A stretch of 28,188 nt of DNA from Porticoccaceae bacterium (GCA_002591625.1 PCDB01000054.1:6715-34902), one strand, 5' to 3'. Numbered from the stretch's first letter, positions 1 through 11,397 are shown. Program-made: numbers and translations. Notes: a model not told the origin generated them from the letters alone.

Positions 1-21
1 TTTTATGAGAAGCGCTCGCGT

Positions 22-1299
22 ATGTCCAAAGAATTTAACGCAACTCCATTGTTTGATGCTCATAAAGTTTTTATCCGTTTGCCTTTGGGCATGGCGATGT
101 TTCAAGATTATCCCGATTCCAAAGATTTTATATCAGCCCAGTTCGAGTCAATACCGGAAGTTCGTGGTGACGTTCTTCATACTCAGTCCTTTTTAAAAAG
201 TTATAGCCGAAAATCTGAAGCTACCTATCGTGGTTATCGGAATGAAATCGAGCGTCTTCTTCTGTGGGCCTGGACTATTTCCAATAAGAGCGTTATCCAG
301 CTTAAACGCCAAGATCTGGAGGCATACTTCGATTTTGTGCACAGCCCAAAAAAAAGCTGGGTAGGCGCATCGGTCCAGGATCGTTTTAAAGTAATCGACG
401 GACAATCGCGTCGAAATGAAAATTGGCGGCCATTTGTCGCAAAGATGGCTAAAGAGGATCGAGCTGAAGCAATGGCGGCCGGACTGAATGTAGAAGTTAG
501 TAGACACGGTCATCTACTTTCCCATGAAGCTATGAAAATCTGCTATTCCGCCGTTTCATGCTTTTATGACTACCTGACTGATGAAGGCTATGCTTTTGGC
601 AACCCCATTCCAGCGATTCGAAAACAGTCTGCCTATTTGATCAAAGGAACCACCCGGAAAAATATTAAACGCCTATCGGATCTGCAGTGGGAAATGGTTT
701 TAGAGTGTGCTGAGGCGGCTGCAAATGAGGATTCCAGCCATGAGCGCACATTATTTGTTATCGCCATGCTGAAAACCCTGTATCTTAGGGTTTCAGAGTT
801 ATCCGAGAGGTCCAATTGGCAGCCGGTCTGGAAGCATTTTTGGCATGACAGCGATGGAAATTGGTGGCTCAAGGTGCTAGGCAAAGGTAATAAAATGAGG
901 GATATTTCGGTTCCGAGCGCCCTGTCACCCTATGTTCAGCGCTATCAAGCATATCGTGCGTCTATCAGCCCTAATTTTGGTGTAAATAGCGCACTTGTAG
1001 CAAAAAATCGCGGCAATGGGGGTATGACTTCTCGTCAATTACGCCGCATAGTGCAAAAGGCTTTCGATCTCGCTTATGAGAAGATGCGTTCTGAGGGCTT
1101 CAATGATGAAGCCAAGACATTGCGAGAGGCGACAACCCATTGGTTGCGGCATACTGGAGCATCACAGGACATTGCCACTAGACCGTTAAAACACATGGCT
1201 GATGATTTGGGTCATGCCAGCATGGGGACAACGGATCAAGTCTATATTCAGTCAGATATGAAAGAACGAGCACGCTCAGGAAAAAACAGAGAAGTATAA
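22..1299 (+). CDS. Tyrosine-type site-specific recombinase/integrase
   Basis: A 425-residue protein that should cut and rejoin DNA through a covalent 3'-phosphotyrosine intermediate. The C-terminal half carries the full catalytic set: Arg256 (LYLRVSEL), Lys288 in the beta-hairpin (LGKGNK), His373 and Arg376 (THWLRHTG), His398 (LGHAS) and the nucleophile Tyr408 (QVYIQ). Residues about 50-205 look like the N-terminal SAM-like core-binding domain, with an insertion compared with XerC/XerD, which are near 300 residues. The ATG at 22 is used; what lies upstream is outside the window. No excisionase, phage structural gene or attachment-site repeat is seen nearby, so the element it serves, if any, would lie to the left. 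It could also be a lone chromosomal recombinase. The family call is firm; the target is unknown. Confidence 0.9.
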   Translation: MSKEFNATPLFDAHKVFIRLPLGMAMFQDYPDSKDFISAQFESIPEVRGDVLHTQSFLKSYSRKSEATYRGYRNEIERLLLWAWTISNKSVIQLKRQDLEAYFDFVHSPKKSWVGASVQDRFKVIDGQSRRNENWRPFVAKMAKEDRAEAMAAGLNVEVSRHGHLLSHEAMKICYSAVSCFYDYLTDEGYAFGNPIPAIRKQSAYLIKGTTRKNIKRLSDLQWEMVLECAEAAANEDSSHERTLFVIAMLKTLYLRVSELSERSNWQPVWKHFWHDSDGNWWLKVLGKGNKMRDISVPSALSPYVQRYQAYRASISPNFGVNSALVAKNRGNGGMTSRQLRRIVQKAFDLAYEKMRSEGFNDEAKTLREATTHWLRHTGASQDIATRPLKHMADDLGHASMGTTDQVYIQSDMKERARSGKNREV

Positions 1300-1324
1300 T
1301 AAAAACAATATTTTACGAACTAAA

Positions 1325-1330
1325 TATAAT
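1325..1330 (+). promoter_or_regulatory. Possible -10 box upstream of the symporter gene
   Basis: A perfect TATAAT sits about 37 bases upstream of the proposed TTG start. No good -35 hexamer lies 16-18 bases upstream, and the stretch is generally AT-rich, so this is weak support. It would allow the symporter to be transcribed independently of the recombinase. Confidence 0.25.
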
Positions 1331-1366
1331 ACTAATTATTGATATTGGCTTTTTATTATTAGGGGT

Positions 1367-2812
1367 TTGATAGTTATAGATACGCAGATTGACGTTTGGA
1401 TTAGACCCTTGGCTCAAGAGCTCTCGGAGCTGGTGTTTTACTCAGTCCAGCTATTTAATCAGGACTTTCCATTAATTGTTGTGTGGCTTGCGATCGCAGC
1501 TCTTTGGTTTACTTTTTACCTTCGCATGATCAATCTTCGCGGCTTCAGCCATGCGCTCAAGCTGTTGATCAACCCGTCGCCCAAGAAAGAAGCAGCTGGC
1601 GAAATCTCTCATTTTAAAGCACTATCCACTGCCATCTCCGGCACCGTCGGTGTCGGTAATATTGGCGGTGTAGCCGTCGCCATCGCTTTAGGAGGACCTG
1701 GAGCTGCATTTTGGTTATTTATGGCGGGCTTTCTGGCAATGTCTACCAAGTTTGTGGAATGCACATTGGGGGTAAAGTATCGTCGAATTAATGCCGATGG
1801 CTCGGTATCGGGTGGTCCTATGTATTATCTGGAACACTTTTTTTCCGTCCGCAACTGGCCCAAAGTTGGAAAGTCTCTAGGAAGTTTTTATGCGCTTTCA
1901 CTGGTAATTGGTTGTCTAGGCATTGGCAATATGTTCCAGTCTAATCAGGCATATACACAGGTGTTGACTATTACTGGCGGTGAAAATAGCTTTTTATATG
2001 GTCGTGGTTGGTTGTTTGGCCTGCTTATGGCATCGACCGTCGCTTTGGTCATTGTCGGTGGTATTCGTTCGATAGCCACTGCAGCCGCGCAAATTGTACC
2101 TATCATGGCAGTGCTGTATGTCGTTTCTGCGATGCTAATTATAGCTATGAGCGCGGAGCATTTTCCCGAGGCTATTTCGCTTATATTCAACAGCGCATTT
2201 AGCTGGCCCAGTATTCAGGGCGGTACGGTCGGAGCGATTATTGTAGGCTTTCAGCGAGCCTTGTTCTCAAATGAGGCAGGTATAGGTTCGGCCTCGATCG
2301 CTCATTCAGCGGTGAAGACCGATGAACCAGTTAGCGAGGGTCTTGTGGCTCTGTTGGAGCCATTTATCGACACCATGCTTATCTGCACCCTGACTTCGCT
2401 GGTGATTGTTACCACTGCTATTCCTAATGGCTTGCTAGATGATAGGTTAGGTTTAGAGGGCATTGCTCTCACTTCAGCAGCCTTTGCCCATCACATTAGT
2501 TGGGCACCCTATATTATTGCTGTCGCAGCGTTACTGTTTGCCTTTTCTACAACTATCGCCTGGTCTTATTATGGGCTCAAAGGCTGGACCTATTTGTTTG
2601 GCGAGGGTGACGCCACTCAGGTTATCTTTAAGCTAGGATTTTGTGGCTTTGTCGCCTTGGGTTGCATGATTCAATTAACTGCGGTGTTAGATTTCTCCGA
2701 TGCGATGGTGTTTTTGATTGCAGTGCCCAATATTATCGGCCTGTATCTCTACGGACCTGAGATCAAGCGAGATCTTGCAGATTATTTGAATAGGTTCACC
2801 TCGAATAGGTAG
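1367..2812 (+). CDS. AGCS-family sodium:alanine/glycine symporter
   Basis: A 481-residue inner-membrane protein of the alanine-or-glycine:cation symporter family, which imports small neutral amino acids with Na+ (or H+). It shows about 10-11 hydrophobic segments and hallmark stretches of the family: GTVGVGNIGGVAVAIALGGP near residues 90-110, GSVSGGPMYYLE near 145-156, and RALFSNEAGIGSASIAHSA near 298-316. The start is TTG at 1367; an in-frame TGA at 1340 limits upstream extension, and AGGGG lies immediately before the TTG, rather close for a ribosome-binding site. The amidotransferase gene follows after only 7 bases, suggesting co-transcription. The exact amino acid (alanine, glycine, or another small amino acid such as beta-alanine) cannot be told from sequence. 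Confidence 0.92.
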   Translation: MIVIDTQIDVWIRPLAQELSELVFYSVQLFNQDFPLIVVWLAIAALWFTFYLRMINLRGFSHALKLLINPSPKKEAAGEISHFKALSTAISGTVGVGNIGGVAVAIALGGPGAAFWLFMAGFLAMSTKFVECTLGVKYRRINADGSVSGGPMYYLEHFFSVRNWPKVGKSLGSFYALSLVIGCLGIGNMFQSNQAYTQVLTITGGENSFLYGRGWLFGLLMASTVALVIVGGIRSIATAAAQIVPIMAVLYVVSAMLIIAMSAEHFPEAISLIFNSAFSWPSIQGGTVGAIIVGFQRALFSNEAGIGSASIAHSAVKTDEPVSEGLVALLEPFIDTMLICTLTSLVIVTTAIPNGLLDDRLGLEGIALTSAAFAHHISWAPYIIAVAALLFAFSTTIAWSYYGLKGWTYLFGEGDATQVIFKLGFCGFVALGCMIQLTAVLDFSDAMVFLIAVPNIIGLYLYGPEIKRDLADYLNRFTSNR

Positions 2813-2819
2813 TTAATCA

Positions 2820-3545
2820 ATGAAATTAACTCTAGGTATATTGAAAACGGATGATGTTCCTAGCGAGCTAGCGGCACATTTTGGCGAGTATCCATTAATG
2901 TTTGAGCGTCTACTGCAGGTGGCTAATACCGACCCTCAGTTGCAATTGGAGTTTGTTACTTATCAGGTTAATAAAGGGATTTATCCGGCAAACTTGGATG
3001 AGGTTGATGCCTTTTTAATGACTGGCAGCAAAAGTAGTGTCTACGAGCAAATAGCTTGGGTAACAAAGCTGGCTGAGTTTATCAGGACTCTTCATCGACA
3101 TAAGAAAAAATTTATTGGCATTTGCTTTGGCCACCAGATGGTCGCGCATGCACTTGGTGGAAGGACTTGTCTGGCCGAATCTGGTTGGTCTCTGGGTGCT
3201 AAGCAAGCAAAATTAAATCCGGACGCAGAGCCGAATATATTCGCAGGCAAATCGTTCAATTTAATTTATAGCCATCAAGACCAAATAGTTTTTCCAGCCC
3301 CAGGAACAGAAATTTTAGCCTCAACAGACACCTGCCCTATTGCTGCGACCGGTTTGGATAAGCATATTTTGACTTTTCAGGGGCATCCAGAATTTTTTTC
3401 TGATTTTAGCCGGGCACTATTCCAGCTTCGACGAGCAGTCTATCCGCCAAAGGTCTATGAGGCAGCTATGGCATCTTTGGAACAAACAACTGATCAATAT
3501 CGGGTGGCCAAGTTAATGATCGACTTTTGTTTGGCTTCTCAGTAA
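2820..3545 (+). CDS. Class I glutamine amidotransferase-like protein (GMP-synthase-like GATase1)
   Basis: A 241-residue stand-alone GATase1 domain. The Cys-His-Glu triad is visible: Cys102 in the nucleophile elbow (IGICFGHQ), and His189 and Glu191 in TFQGHPEFF. No synthetase domain is fused, so it is not GuaA. Stand-alone members of this family are often annotated as GMP synthase-like, and some hydrolyse gamma-glutamyl bonds. The substrate here is not known. It starts 7 bases after the symporter stop, so the two probably share a transcript and the enzyme may act on an imported or derived amino compound (inference). Its last 7 bases overlap the end of the convergent dioxygenase gene. Confidence 0.88.
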   Translation: MKLTLGILKTDDVPSELAAHFGEYPLMFERLLQVANTDPQLQLEFVTYQVNKGIYPANLDEVDAFLMTGSKSSVYEQIAWVTKLAEFIRTLHRHKKKFIGICFGHQMVAHALGGRTCLAESGWSLGAKQAKLNPDAEPNIFAGKSFNLIYSHQDQIVFPAPGTEILASTDTCPIAATGLDKHILTFQGHPEFFSDFSRALFQLRRAVYPPKVYEAAMASLEQTTDQYRVAKLMIDFCLASQ

Positions 3546-4360
3546 GGCTTATCGCCGTCGATCACTATCCTTTCAAGGCATCGGTAGGCGGGGAAGTAAT
3601 CATTTATGGGTTTGTGCTGCGTACTGCGATTATCCCAAATAGCTATGCAATCGGCCTCCCAGGCGAACCGACAGTTATATTCTGGGGTAGCATTATGCTG
3701 GTATAAAAACTGCAATATTGCTTGGCTTTCTGCTGCCGGTAATCCTTCAATGTGGGTAGTAAAAAGGGGATTTACAAAGATAACTTTTTTACCGCTCTCG
3801 GGGTGAGTTCTGATTACTGGATGAGACACGGGTGGATTATCTGCCACAGCTTGAGCCAGGCGTTCGGAGCCCCCAGGCTCAGCGAGACTATCTTTGAAGC
3901 CGTACGAAAAATCATGAACAGCTGTCAACTCTCGAAGAAAAGTCTGCATCTGGGAAGAGAGGCAGTTGTAGGCAGCTGTCATGCTAGACCAGAGTGTATC
4001 ACCCCCCTTTTCAGGGATTACTTTCGAGCGAAGCACAGTGCCCATAGGTGGATGTGGACGAAAAGTCATATCACTGTGCCAACATTTGATCTTGCTAGGT
4101 TTGTCCGCGGTGCTCTCAAGAATAGTAATTTCAGGAAATCCTTCCAAAGTGGCGTATGCTGGGTGAGTTTGTAAAGGCCCAAAGGAGGACGCCAAGGCGT
4201 GTTGCTGGGGTGGAGAAACATCTTGATCGCGAAAGAATATGACCTCATGTTCGATCAACAGAGTTCGGATTTCAAAATAATCTTTTGTACTGAGATGACC
4301 GGTTAAATCTATGCCGCTGATTTCAGCTCCGAGTGCGCCAGCTAAAAGTTTTATTTTCAT
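3539..4360 (-). CDS. TauD/TfdA-family Fe(II)/2-oxoglutarate dioxygenase
   Basis: A 273-residue protein colinear with taurine dioxygenase over its whole length. It should couple 2-oxoglutarate decarboxylation to hydroxylation of a small organic substrate in the cytoplasm. The iron-binding facial triad is present: His95 and Asp97 (CWHSDMTF) and His249 (STQHKPIND). The 2-oxoglutarate-binding arginine corresponds to Arg264 (CLERIVI), with Arg260 four residues before. Family landmarks GGDTLW (119-124), RTHPESGK (184-191) and AIWDNR (240-245) are intact. No taurine ABC transporter genes (tauABC) are adjacent, so taurine is only one possible substrate; other sulfonates, alkyl sulfates or amino-acid derivatives fit equally. 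The 3' end overlaps the convergent amidotransferase gene by 7 bases. Confidence 0.9.
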   Translation of the reverse strand: MKIKLLAGALGAEISGIDLTGHLSTKDYFEIRTLLIEHEVIFFRDQDVSPPQQHALASSFGPLQTHPAYATLEGFPEITILESTADKPSKIKCWHSDMTFRPHPPMGTVLRSKVIPEKGGDTLWSSMTAAYNCLSSQMQTFLRELTAVHDFSYGFKDSLAEPGGSERLAQAVADNPPVSHPVIRTHPESGKKVIFVNPLFTTHIEGLPAAESQAILQFLYQHNATPEYNCRFAWEADCIAIWDNRSTQHKPINDYFPAYRCLERIVIDGDKPY

Positions 4361-4588
4361 TGCATACTCATTTGTTGCGGTTATGGAAGAATGCTCTTGT
4401 CATCGTGATTAACTGATATTAACGTAAGTAGAGACCACGAAAAAGAAAATTAATTTCTTCTTTATTAGATTTTTTATTAAAAACCTGAGCACGAATGGGG
4501 GGTTTAGCAAGCCAGGATAAGGTTTTCAAATACAAGATAGTGACGTCAGTTATGAGATGAGCTATTTAAGCATACGGGCAAAAAAATT

Positions 4589-5881
<1,293 letters not shown>

Positions 5882-5987
5882 AAAAATTCCTTAATTACAC
5901 GCGCTACGAATAAGGCAAAAGCTATTAGATCGGCATAAATCGTTTGATGTCATAGAGTTGATTTCTGATCAGATTTGCAATTCATTT

Positions 5988-6647
5988 TCACCTTTCATAA
6001 TTATAGAGCACTTCAGCGGTTTTCGGCAGATCAAATGTAAATAAGTCTAGAGCCGGTGAAAAATTGGTCTCCGTATTGGAAAATGAAAAAGCATTTATTT
6101 GATCGTCAGAAAAAAATATGATTTGGGATATAACCCTTTCAAAAAATACGAGTTCAAGACGAGTGAACAGACTGGAGTGAGATTTTGGCTTCAAGATAAA
6201 ATGCTGTAACTGCTTAGTTGCCTTTTGCTCGGTTACGGAATACGTCACATTAATTTCTTCTAGGGAACTCGAGAAAAGCATAATGGGGGTTGCAAGCAAA
6301 TCACTATTAAAATCATGGACTACAACCTGTTCAAGTTCGAGATCATGGATCCATACCTTGTCGCCATTAGAAAAAATTTCCTGCGCAGCCGGTGGTTCAA
6401 TCACCCATCGCAAATAGTTTGGCTTGAGAAATAAGAAGTCACCACGAAATTGCTCTGCTACGCCTTTATTCAGATCGTAACTGATTTTCTGGTGAAAGCT
6501 AGCAGATATGCTATTTGTTTCTCCCAATAATTCGTATAGCTTAGAACTCGCTAAATTTTTGGCATATGTCGGGGCGCAGACAAGCACGATCATTGCGGCC
6601 TCGATCACCACAACTCTAATATTCTGTAAGAAATTTATTTTTGTCAT
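5988..6647 (-). CDS. lolA: Outer-membrane lipoprotein carrier protein LolA
   Basis: A 219-residue periplasmic chaperone that takes lipoproteins from the LolCDE complex and hands them to LolB at the outer membrane. A signal peptide is visible: a basic start, a hydrophobic run at about residues 11-25 and a likely cleavage after Ala29 (APTYA/KN). The mature part matches LolA features such as SFHQKI, GDFLFLKPNYLRWVIEPP with its hydrophobic-pocket arginine, and GDKVWIHDLELEQV. Its ATG overlaps the ftsK stop by one base (TAATG), indicating translational coupling in an ftsK-lolA operon. In Pseudomonas and relatives rarA and often crcB follow before serS; here serS begins about 106 bases after lolA. 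Confidence 0.93.
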   Translation of the reverse strand: MTKINFLQNIRVVVIEAAMIVLVCAPTYAKNLASSKLYELLGETNSISASFHQKISYDLNKGVAEQFRGDFLFLKPNYLRWVIEPPAAQEIFSNGDKVWIHDLELEQVVVHDFNSDLLATPIMLFSSSLEEINVTYSVTEQKATKQLQHFILKPKSHSSLFTRLELVFFERVISQIIFFSDDQINAFSFSNTETNFSPALDLFTFDLPKTAEVLYNYER

Positions 6648-8965
6648 TACTTATTGCCGGCCGGCGCGAGAACTTCACGGATTCCACTATTGGTCATCGG
6701 AGACACTAGCCCCTGCTCCTCCATTGTTTCAATGAGACGAGCGGCCCTGTTGTAGCCAACTCTGAATTTTCTTTGCAGCGATGAGATCGAAGCTTTTCTG
6801 GACTCGACAACAAAAAGCACTGCTTCATCATATAAGGGATCTTGAATTTCGCTCGTTTCATCCGAGGTATCAGATGTAAATCCTGGCACAGCTATTCCTG
6901 AAACAGAGAATTCATCTGTTATTTCTGACACATAGTCGGTCTCTCCCCGGCGTTTTAGCTCGGCAACAACTCTATGAACCTCCATATCATCAACGAAAGC
7001 GCCATGAACACGTTCCGGTACGCTTGTGCCCGGGGGTAGATAGAGCATATCTCCGTGTCCGAGCAATTGTTCGGCACCACCTTGATCAAGAATAGTTCGT
7101 GAATCAATCTTTGATGAGACTTGAAAGGCAATTCTGGTAGGCACATTGGCTTTAATTAGACCTGTGATAACATCAACCGATGGTCTTTGTGTAGCTAAAA
7201 TCAGATGTATCCCTGCGGCGCGAGCTTTTTGAGCAATTCGAGCAATCAATTGCTCGACTTTTTTGCCAACGATCATAATCATGTCGGCGAATTCATCTAT
7301 GACAACTACTATGTACGGCAATTTTTGCAACGACGGAGGAGTTAGTTGCGTACCATTCTCTACCTCGTCGTCGATAGTGCTTGATTCCCACAACGGATCA
7401 ACAATTGGGTTTCCAAGTTTCTTTGCATCTTCGATCTTGCGATTGTAACCGGAGACATTTCGCACTCCCAGAGCAGACATCAACTTGTAACGACGTTCCA
7501 TTTCGCCGACGCACCAGCGAAGTCCATTAGCGGCGTCCTTCATATCGGTTATGACTGGCGTGAGTAAGTGAGGTATCCCATCATAGACTGAAAGTTCCAG
7601 CATTTTGGGGTCAATTAATATCAGCTTTACATCTTCTGGGGAGGATTTAAAAAGCAAACTCAAAAGCATCGCATTTATTCCAACTGATTTTCCAGAACCT
7701 GTAGTTCCTGCTACAAGCAAATGCGGCATCCGAGCGAGGTCGACTACAATTGGAATTCCTGAAATATCATGTCCGAGCGCAAGGGTTAGCAAGGATGAAG
7801 AACGGTCATATGAATCACTGGATAGTACTTCGCTGAGCCGAACCATTTTTCTTTGTTCATTTGGAATTTCTATGCCAACGACTGACTTTCCTGAGATTAC
7901 CTCAACGACTCTTACGCTTATTACAGCCATAGAGCGAGCCAGATCTTTTGCTAACGCCGTGATACGACTTACTTTAATTCCTGCGGCTGGTTGAATTTCA
8001 AAACGCGTGACGACTGGTCCTGGCAGGACCGCTACAACATTTACACTAATACCAAAGTCTTGAAGTTTATGCTCAAGCAGTCGAGATAGATGCTCCAAAG
8101 ATTGAGTCGAGTAACCGATCCCCTCCTCCATATTAGCCGAATCTAGCAGATTTAAAGGCGGTAAAGATTCTTTAAGGTCATCATCTTCAAATAGTAGTTG
8201 CTGTTTTTCTCTTTCAAAGCGGCCGCTTTTGGTTTCATCACCAGCTGGTAGCTCTATTATCGGGGCGATTCTCTTCGCTTGTTCTTCTTGTTCATTGGAT
8301 AATTTGGATCTTCTTTCGTTAACAAGTTTTTGTGATAATGATGATTCTCTTCGGTCGGCTAACTTGATGAGGAGATATTGATTTAGATTCTTGTAGAAAC
8401 CGATTACCTTGTAGCGTAATTCATCACCGATTCTAAACCAAGAAATATCCGCGAACACACTGACGCCAAATAAAAATATCGCTGTTAAGATTAAGCTGCT
8501 GCCAATCTTGCTAAATGCCGCTAGAGAAGCATTCCCAATAGTAAAGCCTATAAGACCCCCAGCATATTGAAAATTAAGATCTGTAGCTCTTATATGGATA
8601 TGGGTTAAAGCCGATGTACTTGCCATGATCAAAACAAATCCAACGACTGCAAGTACTAGTCCCTCTAGATCAAATTGATCATCAGACGAACGGAAATATC
8701 GTCTCAGTTTCTCAAACGCTCGTAACGTTAATGCTGAAGGAAAGATGTAAGCCATGAAGCCAAAAGCATAGTAAAAGAAGTCGGCTAAAATAGAGCCTAC
8801 AGGTCCAATTTTATTTTTTATAGTTTCCCCTGTTCCTGACGTTGACCAACCTGGATCATCCGGCGAATATGTTATAAGAGAGATGAAGATAATGGCACAC
8901 ACCAATATTAAACCGATTAATGCTCCTTCCGCTGTTAATCTTGCTAACCTCGAGTTTGTAGTCAC
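6647..8965 (-). CDS. ftsK: DNA translocase FtsK
   Basis: A 772-residue septal DNA pump that moves chromosome termini apart at division and activates XerCD at dif. The N-terminal part to about residue 185 has four membrane segments. A short charged linker follows (about 190-290), much shorter than in the 1329-residue E. coli protein and more like that of Pseudomonas. The motor then has Walker A GTTGSGKS at 420-427 and Walker B in [10 protein letters not shown]. The final 65 residues form the winged-helix gamma domain ([21 protein letters not shown] region) that reads KOPS sequences. The start is GTG at 8965; the ATG just upstream is out of frame. It is divergent from trxB across 219 bases. Confidence 0.96.
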   Translation of the reverse strand: MTTNSRLARLTAEGALIGLILVCAIIFISLITYSPDDPGWSTSGTGETIKNKIGPVGSILADFFYYAFGFMAYIFPSALTLRAFEKLRRYFRSSDDQFDLEGLVLAVVGFVLIMASTSALTHIHIRATDLNFQYAGGLIGFTIGNASLAAFSKIGSSLILTAIFLFGVSVFADISWFRIGDELRYKVIGFYKNLNQYLLIKLADRRESSLSQKLVNERRSKLSNEQEEQAKRIAPIIELPAGDETKSGRFEREKQQLLFEDDDLKESLPPLNLLDSANMEEGIGYSTQSLEHLSRLLEHKLQDFGISVNVVAVLPGPVVTRFEIQPAAGIKVSRITALAKDLARSMAVISVRVVEVISGKSVVGIEIPNEQRKMVRLSEVLSSDSYDRSSSLLTLALGHDISGIPIVVDLARMPHLLVAGTTGSGKSVGINAMLLSLLFKSSPEDVKLILIDPKMLELSVYDGIPHLLTPVITDMKDAANGLRWCVGEMERRYKLMSALGVRNVSGYNRKIEDAKKLGNPIVDPLWESSTIDDEVENGTQLTPPSLQKLPYIVVVIDEFADMIMIVGKKVEQLIARIAQKARAAGIHLILATQRPSVDVITGLIKANVPTRIAFQVSSKIDSRTILDQGGAEQLLGHGDMLYLPPGTSVPERVHGAFVDDMEVHRVVAELKRRGETDYVSEITDEFSVSGIAVPGFTSDTSDETSEIQDPLYDEAVLFVVESRKASISSLQRKFRVGYNRAARLIETMEEQGLVSPMTNSGIREVLAPAGNK

Positions 8966-9079
8966 GATGACGAATCCATAATTGGTAAATTATCTTTTGC
9001 TTCCAGAGTCCCTAACGCACAATTGTAGCTTATTATCGACTAAACACCTTCATTCCGTGTGAATTCATGCGGCTATCAA

Positions 9080-9109
9080 TTGATAATAAAATATTTATGG
9101 GAGTAATTA
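9080..9109 (+). promoter_or_regulatory. Possible trxB promoter
   Basis: TTGATA (9080-9085) and TAATTA (9104-9109) are separated by 18 bases, about 75 bases before the trxB start. The -35 lies inside the 12-base perfect palindrome TATCAATTGATA (9074-9085). The -10 match is only fair, so this is tentative. Confidence 0.28.
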
Positions 9110-9184
9110 ACCTGTAGCATATATCATATGTTACATCACACCCCTGTTTTGGGGACTTTAATTCATTTAGTGAAGAGGTAATAA

Positions 9185-10129
<945 letters not shown>

Positions 10130-10133
10130 TTCC

Positions 10134-10871
10134 ATGCCTATAAGTTATCTGGACTCAAGAAATCCTGAATTCCCTGACCCAAAAAGTGCTAGTCAGTCTA
10201 TGGATGGCTTACTAGCCATAGGCGGAAACCTTCACACAGACACATTATTAACAGCCTATAGGAAAGGCATTTTTCCATGGTATGGGAAAGACGATCCCTT
10301 GCTATGGTGGAGTCCGCCCGAAAGATGCATATTGCGTCCTCATAATATCCACATTTCACGCAGTCTTAAGCGAGATATTAGAAAAAATCGATATGCTATA
10401 ACTTCAGATTCAGTTTTTGATAAAATAGTGCAGGAATGCAGTCGGGATGGAAATCGAAAAAGTAAAGGGAGTTGGATAACCCCCGATATGGAGGAGGCAT
10501 ATTGCAGACTGCATGTTGCTGGCGCGGCTCATTCGATTGAGGTTTGGTTGAATGGCGAGTTAGTAGGTGGCTTATATGGAGTCGCTATTGGTGGAATTTT
10601 CTGCGGGGAATCCATGTTTAGTATTGTTCCTAATGCTTCCAAAGTTGCATTAATCGCGCTATGTGAAGGATTGAAAAAAGTTGGTTTTAGTTTAATTGAT
10701 TGCCAGTTAGTAACGCCTCATTTGGAGAGTTTAGGAGCAAAACCTATATCGCGCTCGGATTTCCTGAATATCTTGGTTGTTCAAAGGTATCGGAATATTG
10801 ATTGGCCAAACTTTGATGATAATGATATTTTCGCAAAGGTATGGGATAGAGCTATTTTGGGCCGTCAATAA
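10134..10871 (+). CDS. aat: Leucyl/phenylalanyl-tRNA--protein transferase
   Basis: Aat moves Leu or Phe from aminoacyl-tRNA onto N-terminal Lys or Arg of proteins, making N-degrons that ClpS delivers to ClpAP. The 245-residue form chosen here starts at ATG 10134, four bases after the trxB stop. A longer frame from TTG 10101 would run back into trxB and adds residues not seen in the family. Family landmarks: MDGLLAIGGNL (23-33), YRKGIFPWY (42-50), WWSPPERC (58-65), HSIEVW (133-138), GGLYGVAIGGIFCGESMFS (145-163) and LIDCQ. It is co-transcribed with trxB. The ate/bpt gene that commonly follows aat is not present before infA. clpS and clpA lie 1-3 kb away on the other strand. Confidence 0.95.
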   Translation: MPISYLDSRNPEFPDPKSASQSMDGLLAIGGNLHTDTLLTAYRKGIFPWYGKDDPLLWWSPPERCILRPHNIHISRSLKRDIRKNRYAITSDSVFDKIVQECSRDGNRKSKGSWITPDMEEAYCRLHVAGAAHSIEVWLNGELVGGLYGVAIGGIFCGESMFSIVPNASKVALIALCEGLKKVGFSLIDCQLVTPHLESLGAKPISRSDFLNILVVQRYRNIDWPNFDDNDIFAKVWDRAILGRQ

Positions 10872-11121
10872 CTTTTGAATTAGCACATAAAGACATATTA
10901 CGTGATTCTATATATGATTTGACCATAGATAATATGGTTATAAGATTTCTTTTGTTTGAAGACGATTTCATGAGTTTTAACAAGGGAAAGGCAATAAATG
11001 AGAGTGGCTACTTGGAGCTTTGATAAAGGAATGGATAGAGAATAATAGATGGTTTTGCTAAAACAGTGATTATAAGGCAAACTGGCGCACGTTTTTAACT
11101 GATCGACAAGATAATAGATAA

Positions 11122-11340
11122 ATGGCAAAAGAAGAAAATATTGAATTAGATGGAGAAGTAATAGATACACTTCCTAACACGACATTTAAGGTTAAATTGG
11201 AGAATGGGCATATAATTATGGCTCATATCTCTGGAAAAATGCGAAAGCATTATATTCGCATCCTGACAGGCGATAAGGTCAAAGTTGAGATGACGCCGTA
11301 CGATTTAACAAAGGGCCGTATTACTTACAGAGAGCGCTAG
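11122..11340 (+). CDS. infA: Translation initiation factor IF-1
   Basis: A 72-residue OB-fold protein that binds the 30S A site during initiation. The sequence begins [19 protein letters not shown] and ends [11 protein letters not shown], with the family stretch [19 protein letters not shown] in the middle; the length is exactly that of IF-1 in E. coli. It stands 250 bases after aat, so it may have its own promoter; I could find only weak candidates. It is convergent with clpA, an arrangement conserved in Pseudomonas-like genomes. Confidence 0.98.
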   Translation: MAKEENIELDGEVIDTLPNTTFKVKLENGHIIMAHISGKMRKHYIRILTGDKVKVEMTPYDLTKGRITYRER

Positions 11341-11350
11341 CCTTAAATAA

Positions 11351-11385
11351 GTTTGTTGTAATAGTTTTGATGATATAACACAAAC
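11351..11385 (-). terminator. Possible intrinsic terminator of clpA (perhaps bidirectional with infA)
   Basis: GTTTGTTGT at 11351-11359 pairs with ACACAAAC at 11378-11385 with one bulged base, and further A-T pairs extend the stem inward. On the minus strand it starts 12 bases after the clpA stop and is followed by TTATTTAAGG, a modest U-rich tail. It lies between two convergent genes, which fits a terminator. The stem is AT-rich and imperfect. Confidence 0.35.
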
Positions 11386-11397
11386 ACCAATCGCTTC

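Noticed and set aside
3752..4174. Plus-strand 140-codon open frame opposite the dioxygenase gene
   Set aside because: It is antisense to a clearly conserved TauD-family gene and has no family features of its own.
4541..4548. TGACGTCA palindrome downstream of serS
   Set aside because: A single 8-base palindrome without a second copy or promoter context is expected by chance.
10898..11170. Minus-strand 90-codon open frame across the aat-infA gap
   Set aside because: It is low in complexity, rich in Leu/Tyr/Ser from AT-rich sequence, overlaps the start of infA, and shows no recognisable domain.
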